This document shows, one piece after another, positions 50,560-59,452 of a stretch of DNA of 64,000 bases (position 1 is the first letter of the stretch; each line of letters opens with the position of its first letter). Position numbers and translations under genes: made by a program. The stretch covers positions 62,001 through 126,000 of the forward strand of contig DATJIW010000110.1 of the NCBI GenBank assembly GCA_035492775.1, read 5' to 3'. The stretch comes from DATJFQ01 sp035492775. Lineage in GTDB: Bacteria > Acidobacteriota > Vicinamibacteria > Vicinamibacterales > 2-12-FULL-66-21. Under the pieces are notes generated by a model, which made no database searches, was not told where the DNA came from, and saw only the letters and a list, made by a program, of their open reading frames with translations.

Positions 50560-52389
50560 ATGCGTCTTCGCAGGTCACTCGTCGTCTATCTGCTTCTCGT
50601 ATGTACGCTTGCTCTCGGCGCGCGTGGCACCGGTGTCTCGGTCCGAGGTGTCGTCGTGGATTCCTCCGGCCGACCGTTGCGGGGCGCCACGATTCTGCTG
50701 CAGGCCGCGGGACAAACCGTGGCGAAAGCCATCAGCGGGGCAGACGGAACCTTCACAATCCCGGACGTGCTTCCCGGTCCATACATCCTTCGCGTCCTCC
50801 GCGAAGGGTATGACGTCGCGGAAGTCCGTGTCTCGATCCAGCCCGTCGCGCCAGCCCCTCTCCGGTTCGCGCTCTCGGCATCGACTCAGGCGAAATCGCC
50901 GGCGTTCAGCGTGGCAGAACCGCCGGACGCGATGCGGATGGCCGCACCGACGCCGGCGGCGCCCCCGGAATTCAACACCGCGGCGTATGCTCACGTCGAC
51001 GAGAACGGCTTTCGCCGGGCAACGGACGCGCCGCTCTCGACCTTCTCGATCGATGTCGACACCGCTTCGTACGCGAACGTCCGCCGATTTCTCAACGATC
51101 ACACCATGCCACCGGCCGACGCGGTGCGTGTCGAGGAGCTGATCAACTACTTCCATTTCGCGTATCCGGACTCGATCGAGCACGCGCCATTCGGCATCAC
51201 CACGGAGATCGCGAGATGCCCCTGGAACGAGAAACACACGCTGGCGCTCGTGGGCCTGCAGGCGCACCGTCTGCCGGACGCAAAGGTCCCGCCGCGCAAT
51301 CTCGTCTTTCTACTGGATGTGTCGGGTTCCATGCAGCCATGGAACCGGCTGCCGCTCGTGAAGTCCGCGATGCGGATGCTGGTGCAGACGCTGCGTTCCG
51401 AGGATCGCGTCGCCATCGTCGTGTATGCAGGCGCCAGCGGACTCGCACTCCCCTCGACGCCTGGCAGTCAGCGCGAGCGGATCGAGAATGCGATCGAGCG
51501 ACTCGAGGCCGGCGGATCCACGAACGGAGCGGCAGGTATCCGGCTGGCATATGACACAGCGCAGCAGCACTTCATCAGAGGCGGCATCAACCGCGTCATT
51601 CTTGCGACCGACGGCGACTTCAACGTTGGCGTCACGAGCGAAGGAGAGCTCGTGCGGCTCATCGAGGAACGGCGGCAGTCCGGCGTGTTCCTCTCGGTGC
51701 TGGGTGTCGGCGACGACAATCTGAAAGACTCCACGATGGAGCAGCTGGCCGACAAGGGCAACGGGAATTACTCGTACCTGGACACGATCGGAGAGGCTCG
51801 CCGGGTGCTGATTGCCGAGGCGGGCGCGACCCTCGTGACCGTCGCGAAAGACGTCAAGATTCAAATCGAATTCAATCCCGCAGTCGTCGGCGGGTATCGC
51901 CTCGTTGGCTACGAGGATCGTCTCCTGCGCAGCGAGGATTTCAACGACGACAGGAAGGACGCGGGCGAAATGGGCGCCGGCCATTCGGTGACGGCGCTTT
52001 ACGAAATCGTTCCCCCGGGGGAGCCGATTGAAACGGGTTCGGTCGATCCGTTGAAGTATCAACAGCCCCCGCGGGCCACCGACGGAGGAACCACGGGCGA
52101 GATCATGACGGTGAAGGTGAGATATAAGGATCCCTCCGCCGACACGAGCCGGCTCATTAGCGCCGCCGTGCGAAATGAATCATCGCCGCTGACCCCGAAC
52201 CTCGGTTTTGCGGCCTCCGTCGCGGAGTTCGGGATGCTGCTCCGCGAGTCGCCCTTCAAAGGGGACTCGTCATGGGATGAGGCGGAACGCCTCGCACGGA
52301 CGTATCGCGGCGAAGACCCGGACGGCTACAGGGCTGAATTCGCACGGTTGGTCGATCTCGCGTCGGGACTGTCGCACCAGCAGCGCTGA
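50560..52389 (+). CDS. Secreted VWA-domain protein with a carboxypeptidase-regulatory-like domain
   Basis: This 609-residue protein has a signal peptide (about 1-22), a carboxypeptidase-regulatory-like fold (about 24-100; GVVVDSSGRPLRGATI), a VWA N-terminal region with STFSIDVDTASYANVRRFL, a VWA domain with MIDAS motif DVSGSM near residue 251 and a C-terminal DUF3520 region. Metal-dependent adhesion is likely; YfbK-type proteins are the nearest named relatives. GGAGG at 50550-50554 precedes the ATG. Nothing nearby shows a partner. Confidence 0.9.
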   Translation: MRLRRSLVVYLLLVCTLALGARGTGVSVRGVVVDSSGRPLRGATILLQAAGQTVAKAISGADGTFTIPDVLPGPYILRVLREGYDVAEVRVSIQPVAPAPLRFALSASTQAKSPAFSVAEPPDAMRMAAPTPAAPPEFNTAAYAHVDENGFRRATDAPLSTFSIDVDTASYANVRRFLNDHTMPPADAVRVEELINYFHFAYPDSIEHAPFGITTEIARCPWNEKHTLALVGLQAHRLPDAKVPPRNLVFLLDVSGSMQPWNRLPLVKSAMRMLVQTLRSEDRVAIVVYAGASGLALPSTPGSQRERIENAIERLEAGGSTNGAAGIRLAYDTAQQHFIRGGINRVILATDGDFNVGVTSEGELVRLIEERRQSGVFLSVLGVGDDNLKDSTMEQLADKGNGNYSYLDTIGEARRVLIAEAGATLVTVAKDVKIQIEFNPAVVGGYRLVGYEDRLLRSEDFNDDRKDAGEMGAGHSVTALYEIVPPGEPIETGSVDPLKYQQPPRATDGGTTGEIMTVKVRYKDPSADTSRLISAAVRNESSPLTPNLGFAASVAEFGMLLRESPFKGDSSWDEAERLARTYRGEDPDGYRAEFARLVDLASGLSHQQR

Positions 52390-52398
52390 GTCGTGGGT

Positions 52399-52404
52399 TA
52401 CGCT
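52399..52404 (+). promoter_or_regulatory. -10 hexamer of a probable leaderless promoter
   Basis: TACGCT ends exactly 6 nt before the ATG at 52411, just after the stop of the VWA gene. Confidence 0.5.
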
Positions 52405-52410
52405 AGGTCG

Positions 52411-53544
52411 ATGCGATCGGGAACCGCTCACCTGCCTCTTCACACTGGCCGGGCGCCAGCGTGGCTATTCTCGCGGATGGTCCTGCTGGCGCGTGAGATC
52501 ACGGCGCATCTCGTCGACGAATACGGCAGCGAGGAGGTCCTTCGCCGGTTGTCCGACCCGTACTGGTTCCAGGCCTTCGGCTGCGTGCTCGGCTTCGACT
52601 GGCACTCGAGCGGCGTGACGACGACCGTGACCGGCGCGATGAAGGAGGCGCTGCGCGGCCGTGAGCACGAATTCGGTCTCTATCCCGGCGGTGGCAAAGG
52701 CGCGGTGTCGAGGCGAACGCCGATGGAGATTGCCGCCTACTGCGACCGGCTCTCGATCGATCCCGCGCCGCTCGTCTACGCCAGCCGCATGTCGGCGAAG
52801 GTCGACAGCGCCGCCGTCCAGGACGGGTATCAGCTCTATCATCACGCCTTCTTCTTCACACCATCCGGTGCGTGGTGCGTGGTGCAGCAGGGCATGAACG
52901 GCGATAACCAGATGGCGAGGCGCTATCACTGGCTGTCGCGGACCGTCCAGTCGTTCGTCAACGAGCCGCACAGCGCCATCTGTGCGGAGTCCAGCGCGCC
53001 GACGCTGAATCTCGTGGCCGAGGAGAGCGCACAGGTGCGCCAGCGGTCGGCGGAGCTGGCCACCGAAGGTCCGCGAGCCGTGATGTCCGCGATTCGCGAC
53101 TTACCGTTGCTGTCCTTGCCGAAGCGCCACGCCGTGCTGCTGTCTGACGTCAATCCACAGCACCTCGAGCGCGTGCTGCTCAAAACGTACGAGTCGGCGC
53201 CGGCTGACTTCGAAACATTGCTCGGACTCGAAGGTGTGGGCGCCCGCACGATCCGTGCGCTGGCGCTCGTCTCAGAAGTGATCTACGGCGCGCCGGCAAG
53301 CACGCGCGACCCGGCCAGATTCTCATTCGCGCTTGGCGGCAAGGACGGGACGCCGTTTCCCGTTGATCGCGTCGCGTACGACAAGACGATCGAAGTGCTG
53401 CACGCAGCAGTGAATCGGGCGAACATCGATCGATCCGAGCGTGTGAAAGCGCTGAAGCGGCTCGTCGCCTATGGCAGGGCCCGTGTCTCGAAGCGCCTCG
53501 AACAAACCGCCGAACGCGATCGATCGGAAACGGAGCCGCTCTGA
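52411..53544 (+). CDS. DUF763 protein
   Basis: This 377-residue protein begins RSGTAHLPLHTGRAPAWLF, the signature start of DUF763. It has VLGFDWHSSGVTTTVTGAMKEAL, VQDGYQLYHHAFFFTPSGAW and a helix-hairpin-helix-like stretch FETLLGLEGVGARTIRALALVSE, which suggests DNA or RNA contact. Function is unknown; the family is well known in archaea and scattered in bacteria. The start at 52411 matches the family and a TACGCT hexamer 6 nt upstream. A small membrane protein gene overlaps its stop. Confidence 0.88.
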   Translation: MRSGTAHLPLHTGRAPAWLFSRMVLLAREITAHLVDEYGSEEVLRRLSDPYWFQAFGCVLGFDWHSSGVTTTVTGAMKEALRGREHEFGLYPGGGKGAVSRRTPMEIAAYCDRLSIDPAPLVYASRMSAKVDSAAVQDGYQLYHHAFFFTPSGAWCVVQQGMNGDNQMARRYHWLSRTVQSFVNEPHSAICAESSAPTLNLVAEESAQVRQRSAELATEGPRAVMSAIRDLPLLSLPKRHAVLLSDVNPQHLERVLLKTYESAPADFETLLGLEGVGARTIRALALVSEVIYGAPASTRDPARFSFALGGKDGTPFPVDRVAYDKTIEVLHAAVNRANIDRSERVKALKRLVAYGRARVSKRLEQTAERDRSETEPL

Positions 53545-53900
53545 GAATCGCGCTGGCTGCAGCGCTCGTCCTGTGGGAACCGCTGTCGTTTATGCGCATC
53601 GCGGGCGCGTACCCGTCGCTTGCGGCGCGCGGCGTCCCAGCCATTGTCGAGTTCGTATGGGCGGCCGCTGTGGCGTGCATCGGCGTCGCGGCGGGCCGGG
53701 CGGTCTGGACGCGTGCGCCGGCCAGTGTCACGCTCGCGCGTGCGGCAATCGCCGCAGCTGCACTCCGCGAACTGCAGCGGCTCGTGTGGACGGCGCTGCC
53801 GTCCGATGTAATTCCCGGGACCCGAGGGTTGATGTCGACCGCCGTCGTGCTCGCGTGCGGCGTCCTGCTGGCGGCGAGTACGCGGCTGCAACCGCGCTGA
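53541..53900 (+). CDS. Small hydrophobic membrane protein, possible CTG start
   Basis: The frame from 53541 gives 119 residues with three to four hydrophobic segments (IALAAALVLW, FVWAAAVACIGVAAG, STAVVLACGVLLAA). The first ATG in frame, at 53592, would cut off the first hydrophobic segment. The upstream CTG at 53541 overlaps the stop of the DUF763 gene as CTGA, with GGAG at 53532-53535 in good position. I infer CTG as the start; if not, the ATG at 53592 (102 residues) stands. Family unknown. Confidence 0.55.
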   Translation: MRIALAAALVLWEPLSFMRIAGAYPSLAARGVPAIVEFVWAAAVACIGVAAGRAVWTRAPASVTLARAAIAAAALRELQRLVWTALPSDVIPGTRGLMSTAVVLACGVLLAASTRLQPR

Positions 53901-53918
53901 CAACAGCGTCGCGAAGCG

Positions 53919-54164
53919 TCAGACGTTCCGCGGTTCGGTGCCTGGCTGGGCCGGTGGGGTGACCGCAGGCGCCGCCTGCTGCCGCTGGTTGTCGCGCTCG
54001 ATCTCCGCCTCGACGTTCTCGCGGATCGCGTTCGTGCCCTTCTTGAATTCGTTGATCGTCTGTCCGATCGACCGTCCAAGCTCCGGCAGGCGCTTCGGTC
54101 CGAAGATGATCAGCGCAATGACCAGAATGACGATGAGTTCGGGCATCCCGACGGAGCCGAGCAT
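53919..54164 (-). CDS. tatA: Twin-arginine translocase subunit TatA
   Basis: This 81-residue protein has an N-terminal transmembrane helix, PELIVILVIALIIFGPKRLPELGRSIG, with the FGPKRLPELG hinge, an amphipathic helix, and a charged then Pro-rich tail. TatA forms the pore for export of folded proteins with TatC. No tatC is near. The start at 54164 is set by TAGGCT (54172-54177, minus strand) ending 7 nt upstream. Confidence 0.93.
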   Translation of the reverse strand: MLGSVGMPELIVILVIALIIFGPKRLPELGRSIGQTINEFKKGTNAIRENVEAEIERDNQRQQAAPAVTPPAQPGTEPRNV

Positions 54165-54204
54165 GGAATCGAGCCTATGCCTGTGGAGGAGAAGAGAGAC
54201 TAGC

Positions 54205-54237
54205 GGGACGCCGGAGCCCCCAGCATACCGGCGTCCC
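54205..54237. repeat. Hairpin 1 between tatA and the oxidoreductase
   Basis: GGGACGCCGG and CCGGCGTCCC are perfect 10-bp arms with a 13-base loop. No T tract follows. With the second hairpin it fills much of the 250-bp gap that has no gene. Confidence 0.6.
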
Positions 54238-54241
54238 ACCG

Positions 54242-54266
54242 GCTGCCGGGAATTGCTCCCGGCAGC
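54242..54266. repeat. Hairpin 2 between tatA and the oxidoreductase
   Basis: GCTGCCGGGA and TCCCGGCAGC are perfect 10-bp arms with a 5-base loop, directly after hairpin 1. Possible transcript-end or repetitive palindromic element; no T tract is present. Confidence 0.6.
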
Positions 54267-54397
54267 GCCCATTGCGTGAACGTCGTTCCTGCAAGGCGAC
54301 TGCCGACACGCGCAGCTGCCCGCGCGTGTGTAACTGTCTTTGTGACCGTCATTTAAGCGGCTGTTTCAGCGGCCCGCAGGGCCGGCGGCTGCGCAGA

Positions 54398-54417
54398 AAC
54401 GCCACACGCGTGGCGTT
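54398..54417 (-). terminator. Probable intrinsic terminator of the oxidoreductase gene
   Basis: AACGCCAC - 4 bases - GTGGCGTT is a perfect 8-bp hairpin that covers the stop of the minus-strand gene and is followed by a short T-rich run (TTTCT) on that strand. The T run is short, so efficiency is uncertain. Confidence 0.5.
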
Positions 54418-55420
54418 ACTGGCGCAGATGAGGATCGACCTGGAGCACAACCTTACCAACGATCTTTGCGTCTTCGAGTGCGCGGTGGGCATCGGCGGCG
54501 CGATCGAGCGGGAACACGGCACTGACGATCGGGCGGACGCGGCGGGATTCGAGCAGCGGCCAGACGTGCTCGCGGACCGCGGCCGCGATGACTCCCTTCT
54601 CCGCCGGCGTGCGCACCCGCAGCGTAGACCCCGTCAGCGTCAACCGCTTCTGCATGATCGACGACAGGTTCAGCTGCGCTCTTGCGCCGCCGAGCAGCCC
54701 GATCTGAACCAGCCGCCCGTTCAATCGCAGAGAGTCCAGATTCCGCTGCAGGTAGTCTCCACCGACGATGTCGAGGATCACGTCGACGCCGTCCGTCGTC
54801 TCCGACCGGATCACGGCGGCGAAATCCTCACGGTTGTAGTTGATCGCGCGCTCTGCTCCCAGCTTCATGCACGCTTCGCACTTGTCGTCGGACCCCGCCG
54901 TCGCGAATACCCGGGCCCCCTTCGCGGCCGCTAGTTGAATCGCCGTCGTCCCGATCCCGCTGGCGCCTCCGTGGACGAGCACGCGCTCGCCTGGCGCCAG
55001 GCGTCCGCGATCGAAAAGATTCGTCCAGACGGTGAAGAACGTCTCGGGAACGGCCGCAGCCTCGATCGGCGAAAGCGAGGACGGCGCAGGCAGCACTTGC
55101 TCGACGGGGACCGCGCAGTACTCCGCGTAACCGCCGCCGGCGCACAGCGCGCAGACGAAATCCCCGTCGCGCAACGTCCCGGCTGGCCGCACGACGGTGC
55201 CTGCGATCTCGAGCCCGGGAATGTCCGACGCACCCGGCGGCGGAGGATATTTTCCAAGGCGCTGCATGATGTCAGGCCGGTTCACTCCCGCCGCGGCGAC
55301 GCGGACGAGCACTTCATGCGCGCCGGGTTCGGGAACCGGGCGCCGCACGACGCGAAGCTCTTCGGGGCCGCCGGGTTGCGCGATCTCGATTGCCAGCATG
55401 GACGACGGCGTCGTGGTCAT
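54416..55420 (-). CDS. NAD(P)H quinone oxidoreductase (zinc-free MDR family)
   Basis: This 334-residue protein has MLAIEIAQPGGPEELRVVRRP, AAGVNRPDIMQRLGKYPPP and the Rossmann motif VLVHGGASGIGTTAIQLA, as in quinone oxidoreductases of the PIG3/QorA type. It reduces quinones or enones with NADPH. A second ATG (residue 8, at 55399) may be the real start. Its 5' end overlaps the FRG gene by 86-107 bp in another frame. Confidence 0.92.
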   Translation of the reverse strand: MTTTPSSMLAIEIAQPGGPEELRVVRRPVPEPGAHEVLVRVAAAGVNRPDIMQRLGKYPPPPGASDIPGLEIAGTVVRPAGTLRDGDFVCALCAGGGYAEYCAVPVEQVLPAPSSLSPIEAAAVPETFFTVWTNLFDRGRLAPGERVLVHGGASGIGTTAIQLAAAKGARVFATAGSDDKCEACMKLGAERAINYNREDFAAVIRSETTDGVDVILDIVGGDYLQRNLDSLRLNGRLVQIGLLGGARAQLNLSSIMQKRLTLTGSTLRVRTPAEKGVIAAAVREHVWPLLESRRVRPIVSAVFPLDRAADAHRALEDAKIVGKVVLQVDPHLRQ

Positions 55421-56225
55421 ATTTGTCGTTGGTGGGCAGATAGTATCGTGTCAGCCAGCGGCTCAGCCCGTCGAGGTCGGGAAACAGGACCCGCTCGTTG
55501 ACGTTCGCCTGATCGAGCTTGTCTCGAATCTCCCACTTGAGCGCTGCGGGTATGATCACCCGCCGGCACAACTGCGGGTGCCGAACGAGCCACTCATCCA
55601 TGCCGGCGGTGGGACTCGACATGAGCGAAAAGAGGGCGAACTGGTTAAGAATCCGGCGATCGATTGCCGGAGGCTCGAGGAACACGAGAAACGGCCTTCG
55701 GGACAGTGCGTCGAACTCCGCGAGCGATCGAAAGGAGCCGAGCATCTCGACCGTCACGGTATCGGATCCTTCGCGCTGCATGATCCGGCGGAGTTTCGAC
55801 GGCAGTTGGCGGTTTGCTTCGACGAAGTTCACGCACCAGACGGTGCCGTCGCGCGAGTATTCGGCAGTATTTTCCGTGGCGAAATGCAGCGCCACGAGCG
55901 GCGAATACGTCCAGTCGAGCAGCCGCGTCGGCAGCCCGCGATGCTGGGCGAGTGCCAGCCAGTCCCAAATGGAATCGGCGCCAACGCGTTCGACCTGTGC
56001 GTATTTCCGGAAGTTACGCAGCAGCGCCATCTCGAGGCGGGCAGTGTCTGCGCGTCGAGCGAGGCGAATGAGCGAACTCGACATGGCGAGGTCCGCGCGA
56101 CCGAAGCCGCGAAAGGCGAACGGCGATCGGAAGCGCCCAAGCGCCGCGTTCCACGAATCGGCGTATAGGGCTTCCAGTATTCCGGTCCACGTTCGAGGCG
56201 CTGTCGTCTGAGGCACGGTCGACAC
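55314..56225 (-). CDS. FRG-domain protein
   Basis: This 303-residue protein has FAFRGFGRADLAM, LALAQHRGLPTRLLDWTYSPLVALHFA and EPPAIDRRILNQFALFS, the core of the FRG domain (named for its F-R-G motif). FRG proteins occur with toxin/anti-phage loci and mobile regions, but function is unknown. The last 35 residues are basic and lie inside the neighbouring oxidoreductase frame, so they may come from a lost stop codon. The start is GTG 56225. It is divergent from the NAPRTase gene. Confidence 0.85.
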   Translation of the reverse strand: MSTVPQTTAPRTWTGILEALYADSWNAALGRFRSPFAFRGFGRADLAMSSSLIRLARRADTARLEMALLRNFRKYAQVERVGADSIWDWLALAQHRGLPTRLLDWTYSPLVALHFATENTAEYSRDGTVWCVNFVEANRQLPSKLRRIMQREGSDTVTVEMLGSFRSLAEFDALSRRPFLVFLEPPAIDRRILNQFALFSLMSSPTAGMDEWLVRHPQLCRRVIIPAALKWEIRDKLDQANVNERVLFPDLDGLSRWLTRYYLPTNDKYDHDAVVHAGNRDRATRRPRRASRRAAPGSRTRRA

Positions 56226-56246
56226 GGTTCAGTCATCGATAGCAAC

Positions 56247-57581
56247 ATGGCCGCCACTCCGCTCACGACCGATCTGTACCTGCTGACGATGATGGCCGGC
56301 TACTTCGAGCAGGGCCGTCACGAGCGGACGACGGCCTCGTTCGAAGCATTCGTCCGGAAGCTGCCTCAGCAACGAAACTATCTCGTCGCGGCTGGGCTCG
56401 CGTCGCTGGTCGCGTACCTCGAACAGCTCCGATTCAGCCCTGACGAGATCGAATGGCTCCGGAGTCATCCGGTGCTGTCACGACTTCCAGCCGCGTTCTT
56501 CGAGTACCTGCGCCAGTTTCGGTTCACGGGTGATGTGGACGCCGTTCCCGAAGGCACGCCGGTGTTTGCGCAAGAACCGATCGTCCGCGTGACTGCCCCC
56601 ATTGCGCAGGCTCAACTCATCGAGACCGCCGTTCTGTCGTTCGTCAACTTTCAAACGTCCATTGCCAGCAAGACGTCCCGCATCGTCACGGCGGCGGCCG
56701 GTCGCCCCGTCATGGAGTTCGGTGCGCGCCGTGCCCACGGCCTCGAGGCGGCATTGTTCGCTGCGCGTTCCGCGTACCTCGCGGGTGCGTCGAGCACGTC
56801 ATTTGTGGAGGCCGGCCGGGAATTCGGCATTCCGCTGTCCGGCACGATGGCGCATTCATGGGTGATGTCGGCCGTCTCGGAATCGCAGGCGTTCGCCGAC
56901 TACATGCGTGTGTTCGGACCGGAATCGGTGCTGCTGCTCGACACGTACGACACGCTTGCTGCCGCGCGTCTCGTTGTCGAGTCTGGTCTCGTCCCTGCGG
57001 GCGTGCGCCTCGACAGCGGCGGCCTGGCCACGCTCAGTTTTCAGGTGCGCGAGATCCTCGACCGAGGGGGGCTCTCGCGCACGAAGATTCTGGTGAGCGG
57101 CGATCTCGACGAGTTCAGCATCGCGGGCCTGCTCGCCGACGGTGCGCCAATCGATGGCTTTGGCGTCGGGACACGACTCGTCACATCCGAAGACGCGCCG
57201 GCGCTCGGCGGAGTTTACAAGCTCGTCGAAATTGTGGAAGGAGGGTCGCGGCGGTTCGTCGCGAAACGCAGTACAGGAAAGCCGACATGGCCAGGCTGCA
57301 AGCAGGTCTGGCGTGAGATGCGGGACGGCCGCGCGGTGCGCGATATCGTCAGCCTGGCAACCGAGCACCGGCCAGAAGCCGTCCCTCTGCTCCACGGCAT
57401 CATGCGAAACGGACAACGCGTCGAGGGGGCGATTTCATCGCTCGAAGCCTCCCGTCAATGGTGCGCTACGCGGCTGGCAGAGCTTCCCGTATCGACTTTG
57501 AACATCGGAACGACGGCGGACTACCCGGTCGATATCAGTGCGGCCCTTTCAACGGAAATCGAATCCGCGACAGCGCCTTAG
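56247..57581 (+). CDS. pncB: Nicotinate phosphoribosyltransferase
   Basis: This 444-residue protein begins with PLTTDLYLLTMMAGYF and has MEFGARRAHG, LLDTYDTLAAARLV, GVRLDSGGLATLS, ILVSGDLDEFSI and GVGTRLVTS motifs. It belongs to the PncB2-like branch. It forms nicotinate mononucleotide from nicotinate and PRPP in NAD salvage. It is 22 bp from the divergent FRG gene and single in its unit. Confidence 0.95.
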   Translation: MAATPLTTDLYLLTMMAGYFEQGRHERTTASFEAFVRKLPQQRNYLVAAGLASLVAYLEQLRFSPDEIEWLRSHPVLSRLPAAFFEYLRQFRFTGDVDAVPEGTPVFAQEPIVRVTAPIAQAQLIETAVLSFVNFQTSIASKTSRIVTAAAGRPVMEFGARRAHGLEAALFAARSAYLAGASSTSFVEAGREFGIPLSGTMAHSWVMSAVSESQAFADYMRVFGPESVLLLDTYDTLAAARLVVESGLVPAGVRLDSGGLATLSFQVREILDRGGLSRTKILVSGDLDEFSIAGLLADGAPIDGFGVGTRLVTSEDAPALGGVYKLVEIVEGGSRRFVAKRSTGKPTWPGCKQVWREMRDGRAVRDIVSLATEHRPEAVPLLHGIMRNGQRVEGAISSLEASRQWCATRLAELPVSTLNIGTTADYPVDISAALSTEIESATAP

Positions 57582-57614
57582 CTCTGGCGTTTGCTTTGCT
57601 TTAGACGTAATCCC

Positions 57615-58277
57615 GTGCGAGCCTTTTTCTTTTCCATCCTCGGCTATTTCCTGACCCCCGTCGGCATCATGCTGATGGGGTTCATGGATGCAAGCCTCGT
57701 ATTCTTCCTGCCGCTCGGCATCGACTTCGTCGTGATTCTGATGGCGGCACGGAAGCCGGAGTGGTTCTGGTTGTATGCGGTGCTCGCGACGATCGGCTCG
57801 GTTGCCGGCGCGGCGTTGACGTTCTGGATCGGAAAGAAGGTCGGCGAGCACGGGCTCACGCGATTCATCGACGAACGGCGGTTGAAGCGGATCTCGCGGA
57901 AGGTCAGCGGCGGCGCGGGCGCCAGCGTCGCCCTGCTGGCGATCATTCCACCGCCGTTCCCCTTCACACCGTTCGTGATGACCGCGGGTGCGGTCGGCTG
58001 CAGCGCGTGGGCCTTTCTGGGAACGCTCACGGCCATGCGCGTGATCCGGTTCGGGATAGAGACAGCGCTCGCCAGGCGCTACGGTACTGGCATCATCGGA
58101 TGGATGAAGACGCCGAGCTTCAAGTTCATCGTCGGCGCCTTCATCGCCCTCGCCCTGATCGGAACCGTCATCTCCGCGATCGCGCTCGTCCGCAGCACGC
58201 GGCGCCGTGCTAAATCCGATAGCGGAGGAGCGCTGCGGTCCCGCCGTAACGCTCGAGCAGCGACGAATCCTCGATGA
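57615..58277 (+). CDS. VTT/YqaA-like membrane protein
   Basis: This protein of about 220 residues has five to six hydrophobic segments. It shows the VTT pattern: VAGAALTFWIGKKVGEHGLTRF and LLAIIPPPFPFTPFVMTAGAVG, with conserved Gly and Pro. YqaA/DedA-type proteins are probable lipid scramblases or transporters. The start is GTG 57615, with TTG 57591 as an alternative. Its last 68 bp overlap the convergent next gene. Confidence 0.8.
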   Translation: MRAFFFSILGYFLTPVGIMLMGFMDASLVFFLPLGIDFVVILMAARKPEWFWLYAVLATIGSVAGAALTFWIGKKVGEHGLTRFIDERRLKRISRKVSGGAGASVALLAIIPPPFPFTPFVMTAGAVGCSAWAFLGTLTAMRVIRFGIETALARRYGTGIIGWMKTPSFKFIVGAFIALALIGTVISAIALVRSTRRRAKSDSGGALRSRRNARAATNPR

Positions 58278-59367
58278 ACGTGATGCGTGCGCCCGTCTGC
58301 TGCGCCTTTGACACGAGTTCGTCGGCGAGTCGCACCGTTCCGATGTCCGCTCGTTCCGCCTCTCCGGCGGCCGCGGGTTCTACGGCGGACTCCGCAAATC
58401 CTGCGTCGTTTGCGAGCGCCATTTGTGCGGCGCGAGTGCCCCGCAGGCCGCTGAGATTCGCGAGAGAGGCCGTGATGAGGAGCTCGTCGACCTGGCCGTT
58501 CGTCAGCGCCAGCAGGGTTTCGTCAGGCCCGACGACGCCGAGTCCGCCAGCGCGGTAGGCGCCCAGCGCGGCGTCCACGCGCTCGCGATCGCTCGTTTCG
58601 TTCAGGCGCTGGAGCGCTTCGTACGATGCGCGCAGTACCTCGTGCTCGGGGGCATCCGTCGAGAGCGTCATCTCGTCGACGACTTTCTCGGCGAGATGTT
58701 TTGGAAGCTGGTCGCGGAACATCGGAATCACGACCGGGTCGCCAGCGATGAGGATTGCGGCGAGCCGTTCTCTCTGCACGATGCGATCGAGCGCGTCCAC
58801 GACTTCCTTCACGTGCTGCAGGTGGTAGTTCGACAGGTGCCGCTGATAACGCGCCTGCGACCAGCCGCCTTGTGACGTGCGGCGAGTCTTGACGCCTTCG
58901 ATCGTCTGCGCATTCTCGACGGCGCCCTGCGCGACCACGAGAATCCGCGCGCGATGCGTGTCGGCAATCACCGCCGCATACCTCGGCTGCTGTGAAATGA
59001 GGCGGGCCAGCGGATAGAGGTGCGGCTGATCGCCGATGAATAGAGAGTTTTCTCCAGCCGGTGCATCGAGCTGCAGCGCTTCGAACAGTTCTCCGGCGTT
59101 GCACGCGAAAATCGCGACGCCGTTTGCCGACGGCTGCAGGTCGTTGGCGAGATATGCGCTGATGCGTTCGAGATCCTTATCGAGCGACTCCCGTTCGCCA
59201 CTGCCCGCAGCGTAAGTGTCCGCGCGAGCGCGCAACTCCTTGCGCACGAACGTCTGGAACTGATCGCGGCCGTGCTGGCCGGCCGTCGCATCGAGATACA
59301 GGCTGACGACGGGATACGGCGCCGGCTCGAATCGCGCAAGGCGGTCGAACTGTTCGGTGAGATCCAT
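58210..59367 (-). CDS. eRF1/Pelota-like (baeRF family) protein
   Basis: This 385-residue protein starts DLTEQFDRLARFEPAPYPVVSLYLDA. A central domain has RYAAVIADTHRARILVV and a C-terminal L7Ae/Pelota-like domain has DELVSKAQQTGARITFIED. This is the bacterial archaeo-eukaryotic release factor (baeRF) group, thought to act on stalled ribosomes or as RNase; details are unknown. GGAGG precedes the ATG. It overlaps the VTT gene by 68 bp at the 3' ends. Confidence 0.85.
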   Translation of the reverse strand: MDLTEQFDRLARFEPAPYPVVSLYLDATAGQHGRDQFQTFVRKELRARADTYAAGSGERESLDKDLERISAYLANDLQPSANGVAIFACNAGELFEALQLDAPAGENSLFIGDQPHLYPLARLISQQPRYAAVIADTHRARILVVAQGAVENAQTIEGVKTRRTSQGGWSQARYQRHLSNYHLQHVKEVVDALDRIVQRERLAAILIAGDPVVIPMFRDQLPKHLAEKVVDEMTLSTDAPEHEVLRASYEALQRLNETSDRERVDAALGAYRAGGLGVVGPDETLLALTNGQVDELLITASLANLSGLRGTRAAQMALANDAGFAESAVEPAAAGEAERADIGTVRLADELVSKAQQTGARITFIEDSSLLERYGGTAALLRYRI

Positions 59368-59437
59368 AATCCTCCTCGCCGGCGGCGCGTTCGCCTGACC
59401 CGGCCCGTGGGAGTACGCAAAACACGTGCTTGGACGG

Positions 59438-59443
59438 TACAAT
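59438..59443 (+). promoter_or_regulatory. -10 hexamer of a short-leader promoter
   Basis: TACAAT ends 9 nt before the ATG at 59453; the mRNA leader would be only a few bases long. No ribosome-binding site is visible. Confidence 0.4.
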
Positions 59444-59452
59444 CCCGGTCCA

